A DNA stretch of 64,000 nt from Nocardioides sp. URHA0020 (GTDB lineage: Bacteria > Actinomycetota > Actinomycetes > Propionibacteriales > Nocardioidaceae), in assembly GCF_000620705.1 (NCBI RefSeq), contig NZ_KK211168.1, positions 481,520-545,519 on the forward strand, given 5' to 3'. The position numbers were made by a program, and so were the translations under genes. Each line of letters starts with the position of its first letter. Positions within the stretch are counted from its first letter, which is position 1. The notes beneath the pieces were generated by a model. That model was not told the DNA's origin. It did not search any database and saw nothing but the letters and a program-made list of their open reading frames with translations. Shown here in pieces: positions 60,422-64,000 of the stretch.

Positions 60422-61078
60422 TCAGGCGAGCGGGCGGCGCCAGGTGGCGACGCCCTCGTCGAGGTGCAGCTCGCCGTCGGCCTGCTCGGCCGACTCGGGA
60501 TCGTGGGTCGCCATCACCACGACAGCGCCCCGCGCCGCCTCGGCACGCAGGGCGCCCATCATCCGCTCCCGGTTGGCCGCGTCGAGGTCGCTGGTGGGCT
60601 CGTCGGCGAGCAGCACCCGCGCCCGGGCGGCGAACGCCCGCGCGAGCGCGACCCGCTGCTGCTGTCCTCCGGAGAGCTCCTCGATCAGGTGGTTGCCGCT
60701 CTCCTCGAGGCCCACGAGCGTCAGGGCGGCGGCGGTACGACGAGCCGCGTCGTCGGACGCGACCCGCCCGGCCAGCAGCGGCACGATGACGTTCTCGGCC
60801 GCCGTCAGCGACGAGGCCAGGCCGTTGCCCTGCGGCACGACGACCACCCCGAGCCCGGCTGCCTGCTCACGCCCGGTCAGCTCGGTCCCTGCGAGCAGCA
60901 CCCGGCCGGCGCTCGGGCGCAGTGCGGCCCCGAGCGCCCACAGCAGCGACGACTTGCCGGCCCCTGACGGGCCGGTGACCGCGAGGAGCTGACCGGTGCG
61001 CAGGGTCAGGTCGAGAGCCTGGACGGCGACGAGGTCGCCGTACCGCACCTCGAGTCCCTCGGCGAGCAGGTCACTCAT
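60422..61078 (-). CDS. ABC transporter ATP-binding protein (LolD/MacB-type)
   Basis: A 218-residue ATPase. Walker A GPSGAGKS is at 36-43, signature LSGGQ at 135-139, Walker B VLLADEP at 155-161, followed by an H-loop in VVVMATHDP. It belongs to the group that pairs with FtsX-like permeases (LolD, MacB). It overlaps the ATPase gene upstream by 8 bases and ends the set permease-ATPase-ATPase. With the two ATPases and the FtsX-like permease it probably exports a lipid, peptide or lipoprotein. Confidence 0.93.
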   Translation of the reverse strand: MSDLLAEGLEVRYGDLVAVQALDLTLRTGQLLAVTGPSGAGKSSLLWALGAALRPSAGRVLLAGTELTGREQAAGLGVVVVPQGNGLASSLTAAENVIVPLLAGRVASDDAARRTAAALTLVGLEESGNHLIEELSGGQQQRVALARAFAARARVLLADEPTSDLDAANRERMMGALRAEAARGAVVVMATHDPESAEQADGELHLDEGVATWRRPLA

Positions 61079-61925
61079 CGGCGGCGCCCTCCTCGGGATC
61101 GGTCGCTTCGGGGATCAGGACGTAGCTGCCGTCGACGAGGTGGAAGCGGACCAGGGTGCCCGGCAGCAGGTCCTCGCGCACGTGCAGCGGGAGCGGCAGG
61201 AACCCGTCGGGCGTCACCACGGCGTACTCCTCGCCGCTGCGTCCCTCACCGCCGACCCGACCGTCGCGGATGGTGATGGTCCGTGGCAGGAAGGCGGCGA
61301 CGTCGGGGTCGTGCGTGACCAGGACGACCGTGGTGCCGAGCTCCCGGTTGAGGGTGGCCATCCGCTCCAGCACGAGGTCGCGGGCGCGGTGCTCGAGCTG
61401 GCTGGTGGGCTCGTCGGCGAGCAGCAGGCCGGGCTGCGGTGCCATCGCCACCGCCAGCGCCGCGAGCTGCAGGTGGCCGGGGCTCAGCTCGCCCAGCGGT
61501 CGGTGGGCCTCGGCGACGAGCCCGACGGACCCGAGCACCTCGGCGGGCTCGAGCAGCTGCTTGCCGGCGGCGCGCGCGGCGCCCTGGGCGAAGCGGACGT
61601 TCTCGTACGGCGTGAAGTACGGCAGCAGGTTGCGCCCCGCCCCCTGGAGCATCAGCGACACCTCGAGGGCGCGCAGCTCGTCGAGCTGGCGGGGGCTGGC
61701 CGCGGACAGCTCCACCGGGCCGACGAAGACCTTGCCGGCGCTCGGCCGGAAGACCCCGGCCAGCAGGCTGAGCAGTGTCGACTTGCCGGCGCCGGACGGG
61801 CCGAGCAGGCCGACCATCTCCCCCGCGGCGACGTCGAGGTCGACGCCGGAGAGGGCGGCCACCTCGTGTCCCTCGGAGCGGTAGATGTGCACCAGGCGTT
61901 GGGTGCTCACGCGCAGGCCTGTCAC
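61071..61925 (-). CDS. ABC transporter ATP-binding protein with degenerate signature
   Basis: A 284-residue ATPase. Walker A GPSGAGKST (42-50), Walker B LLLADE (167-172) and the H-loop in LVTHDPD are normal, but the signature is LSPGH (147-151) instead of LSGGQ. Partner ATPases with degenerate signatures often form asymmetric dimers. A C-terminal extension of about 60 residues (YAVVTPDGFLPLPLHVREDLL) is unlike plain MacB ATPases. It starts at GTG 61925, overlapping the permease stop (GTGA). Probable partner of the 60422 ATPase. Confidence 0.9.
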   Translation of the reverse strand: MTGLRVSTQRLVHIYRSEGHEVAALSGVDLDVAAGEMVGLLGPSGAGKSTLLSLLAGVFRPSAGKVFVGPVELSAASPRQLDELRALEVSLMLQGAGRNLLPYFTPYENVRFAQGAARAAGKQLLEPAEVLGSVGLVAEAHRPLGELSPGHLQLAALAVAMAPQPGLLLADEPTSQLEHRARDLVLERMATLNRELGTTVVLVTHDPDVAAFLPRTITIRDGRVGGEGRSGEEYAVVTPDGFLPLPLHVREDLLPGTLVRFHLVDGSYVLIPEATDPEEGAADE

Positions 61926-64000
61926 AACGTCTCCCGGAGTCGACGAAGGTCCGCCCGAGCGGCGAGGGCGCGCCCGATCAGCAGGCTGGTGAGCCCGAGC
62001 ACGACGACGACGGCCACGGTGGCCGCGACCACCGCCGGCCACGCCGTGCTCAGGTCGAGCGTCGAGACCTCGGGGTCCTCGGTGAAGAGCGGCACGATGG
62101 GCAGCGCCAGCTGGGCCCCGGCGAGGCCGGCGAGGCTGCCGGCGACGATCCCGACCGCCAGGGCGGGGAGCTGCGCCGTGACGGCCATCGACCGGGTCGC
62201 TCGCGCCGAGACGCCGCTCATCCGCAGCGCCGCCAGGTCGCGCGCCCGCATCCGCCAGGTGCTGACCGCGCTGACGACGAGCACCAGGGCACCGATCAGC
62301 AGCGCGGCCACCCCCACCAGCACCGCCAGCTGCAGGCTCCAGGCCGCGGCCGACTCGTCGAAGCCCCGTCGTACGTCGCCCAGGGTCCGGCTGCCGATGA
62401 CGCCGAGACCGCGCTTCTCGAGCGACTTCGTGACGCGGGCGAGCAGTGCCGGGTCGTCGTCAGCGAACCACACCTGGAAGCGGTCCGTGCTGACGGCGGC
62501 CCGGCCGCGCTGCAGCGTCTCGAGGTTCGCGACGTAGGTGTTGGCCGGCGAGGCCGGGACCCGGTCGATGGTGCCGACCCGTCGGGCGTCCTGCGCCTGC
62601 CCGTCGAGGCCGGCGAAGGTGTAGGAGCCACCACTGCTGTCGGGCGGCAGCGCACCCGCGACCAGCGTGGGCACGACGGTCGGGATCCAGGTCTGCTGCA
62701 GGGTCAGCAGCGCGGCGCCCTCGCCGTCGACCCGGACCGTGAGCGAGTCGGCGGAGCCGCCGGTGGCCTCGATCGCGTTGCCGTCCTCGCCCTCGAACGC
62801 CCGCCACCGTGCGGGAGGCCCCACGGCCACGCTGTCGCCGGACGGCTGCGTCGTGACGTGCTGGAGGGTGGCGCTGCCGGTGACGGTGGCGCTGGGCAGG
62901 GTGCCGATCCAGATGCCTACGAGCTTGCAGCCGTCGGCGCAGTCCACGGGACGGGTCAGTCGCTGCCGCTGGGTCGGCCCGGAGAGCTTCCCGAGCGAGT
63001 CGTGCAGGGGCTGGCCCGACGCGTCGACCAGGTCGACGCCGACGGTGACCGAGGTCGTCGTACCGTCCACGCGCTCGGACACCAGCGTGGAGTCGACGAG
63101 ATCGAGGCTGAGCTGTGTGCCGGTGAGCTCGATCGGGGCGGTGCGGGGAGCGCGGAGCCGGTCCCACTGAGCCGCGCTGGGGCCGCCGCCGGGGAAGAGG
63201 GCGATCCGCTGGAAGGACTCGGGCAGCACGGCGAGGGTGCCGGCCGCGTCCGAGCTGCCGGGCAGGATCTCGACCACCGGAGTGACCCGCCGCCCGTCCG
63301 GATCGACCTCGTCGAGCGCGGCCCGCAATCCGGTCAGGTCGGCGCCGCTCACGTCGGCCACCCGAGCGGCGCCCGCCTCCTGCTCGGCGGCCGAGGTCCG
63401 GTTGCGGTCGCCGACGGCCAGCGCGTCGGCCGAGAAGACCGCCAGCGCTGCCGCGAGCGTGACCATCGCGACGATCCGGCTGGTGGCCGGGCTGCGTGCG
63501 GCGTCGAGGACGCTGACCCCGCTGCGCACCCGGCCGCGGCGCAGCTCACGACGACCCACGAGCGCGGCCGTCGGGGTGGTCAGATGGGCCAGGACCAGCC
63601 CGACGACGATCGCCAGCAGGCCGGGCGCGGCCAGCGCGGACGGGCCGTCGAGGCCCCCGGTGGCGAAGACGATGACGATGCCGCCCGCGCCCGCGATCAC
63701 CAGGGCCTCTCCGACACCCAGGCTCCAGCCCGTACGACGCGGTGGGACCCGGCGCAGCAACCGCTCGACCGGCTCGCGGACCACCCGGCCGACGGCGACC
63801 ACGGTCAGCACCGCCAGCACCACGGCCGACAGCGCGACCGCGACCAGGAACGGCCACCCGATCTCGAAGGGCGGCTCCCCCGGCAGTACGACGGCCCGGG
63901 CGAACCACGCCGCGAGCAGCGCGAGCACCGCCCCCGGCACCACGGAGACGAGCGTGATCGGCAGCAGCTCGACCAGGAGCAGCGCCCGGGCACCGCGGCG
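61922..64000 (-). CDS. FtsX-like ABC permease, C-terminal part
   Basis: A long permease whose frame stays open through the right edge, so the true start lies outside. The C-terminal FtsX bundle has helices VLVGVAALLIGALVLVVSAVS, AVTAQLPALAVGIVAGSLAG and AVVAATVAVVVVLGLTSLLIG, with cytoplasmic MRMRARDLAALRMSGV-like coupling sequence (MRARDLAALRMSGVS). Other helices lie near residues 10-140 of the visible part, and a large periplasmic-type domain lies between. The final helix bundle is typical of MacB/FtsX-like exporters. Visible sequence covers about 690 residues. Confidence 0.88.
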   Translation of the reverse strand, partial: RRGARALLLVELLPITLVSVVPGAVLALLAAWFARAVVLPGEPPFEIGWPFLVAVALSAVVLAVLTVVAVGRVVREPVERLLRRVPPRRTGWSLGVGEALVIAGAGGIVIVFATGGLDGPSALAAPGLLAIVVGLVLAHLTTPTAALVGRRELRRGRVRSGVSVLDAARSPATSRIVAMVTLAAALAVFSADALAVGDRNRTSAAEQEAGAARVADVSGADLTGLRAALDEVDPDGRRVTPVVEILPGSSDAAGTLAVLPESFQRIALFPGGGPSAAQWDRLRAPRTAPIELTGTQLSLDLVDSTLVSERVDGTTTSVTVGVDLVDASGQPLHDSLGKLSGPTQRQRLTRPVDCADGCKLVGIWIGTLPSATVTGSATLQHVTTQPSGDSVAVGPPARWRAFEGEDGNAIEATGGSADSLTVRVDGEGAALLTLQQTWIPTVVPTLVAGALPPDSSGGSYTFAGLDGQAQDARRVGTIDRVPASPANTYVANLETLQRGRAAVSTDRFQVWFADDDPALLARVTKSLEKRGLGVIGSRTLGDVRRGFDESAAAWSLQLAVLVGVAALLIGALVLVVSAVSTWRMRARDLAALRMSGVSARATRSMAVTAQLPALAVGIVAGSLAGLAGAQLALPIVPLFTEDPEVSTLDLSTAWPAVVAATVAVVVVLGLTSLLIGRALAARADLRRLRETL

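Overview
The window is GC-rich DNA from an actinomycete. A complete conservon, a LigB-type ATP-dependent ligase, a 13E12/DUF222 HNH protein under a mycobacterial-type SOS box, a FadA2/FabG4/HtdX cluster, many GTG starts and many apparently leaderless promoters fit Nocardioidaceae or a close relative. That taxonomic assignment is inference. About 60 protein genes fill the window, mostly in short operons with 4-base start/stop overlaps. I saw no rRNA, tRNA, CRISPR array, insertion sequence or prophage, so this looks like ordinary chromosome.

Layout. 1-5050: small membrane proteins (DUF1707, a two-pore-type channel), a hemerythrin, a secreted protein, an MFS carrier and a protein with four DivI1A repeats. 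5051-7611: a VOC protein and uvrB. 7768-11800: the conservon cvnABCD (sensor, roadblock, DUF742, small GTPase), followed by a phospholipase D-like synthase. 13135-18480: DNA repair (glycosylase, 5'-3' exonuclease, ligB), an App1-type phosphatase and an enoyl-CoA hydratase behind a KstR-like box. 19901-24188: a TetR regulator, fadA2, fabG4 and htdX, with a shared operator motif. 25036-27488: an MFS/HxlR divergent pair and a sigma factor. 27531-31327: a four-gene operon with two TesB thioesterases and a PAC2 protein. 31538-34833: the fadA-fadB beta-oxidation operon. 35187-41338: a PAS histidine kinase, an SOS-controlled HNH protein, an L,D-transpeptidase and an old yellow enzyme. 41546-44941: a two-component system flanked by small secreted proteins. 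46204-52245: a compact operon holding dxs. 52276-57027: a GH18 protein and a giant BTAD-AAA regulator. 57478-64000: a hemerythrin/MMPL pair and an ABC export system cut by the window edge.

Lipid metabolism is the main theme: two thiolases, FabG4, HtdX, FadB, an enoyl-CoA hydratase and two TesB enzymes, each group with its own candidate operator. The most novel signal is around the two-component system. Three small exported proteins (24178-24567, 41546-41923, 41953-42354) look like paralogues. The response-regulator promoter and the promoter of the 41546 gene share an identical 12-mer placed within 11-bp-periodic direct repeats, the layout of OmpR-family binding sites, and a related array precedes the distant third paralogue. 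This suggests an undescribed envelope regulon.

Intergenic space carries two unrelated repeat families. One is a REP-like palindromic element with GGTGGTTGAGGTGCGAGG arms (1-98, 4874-5050, 13096-13130, 34936-35215), one copy of which supplies the stop codon of a histidine kinase. The other is an array of units of about 73 bp at 57051-57470.
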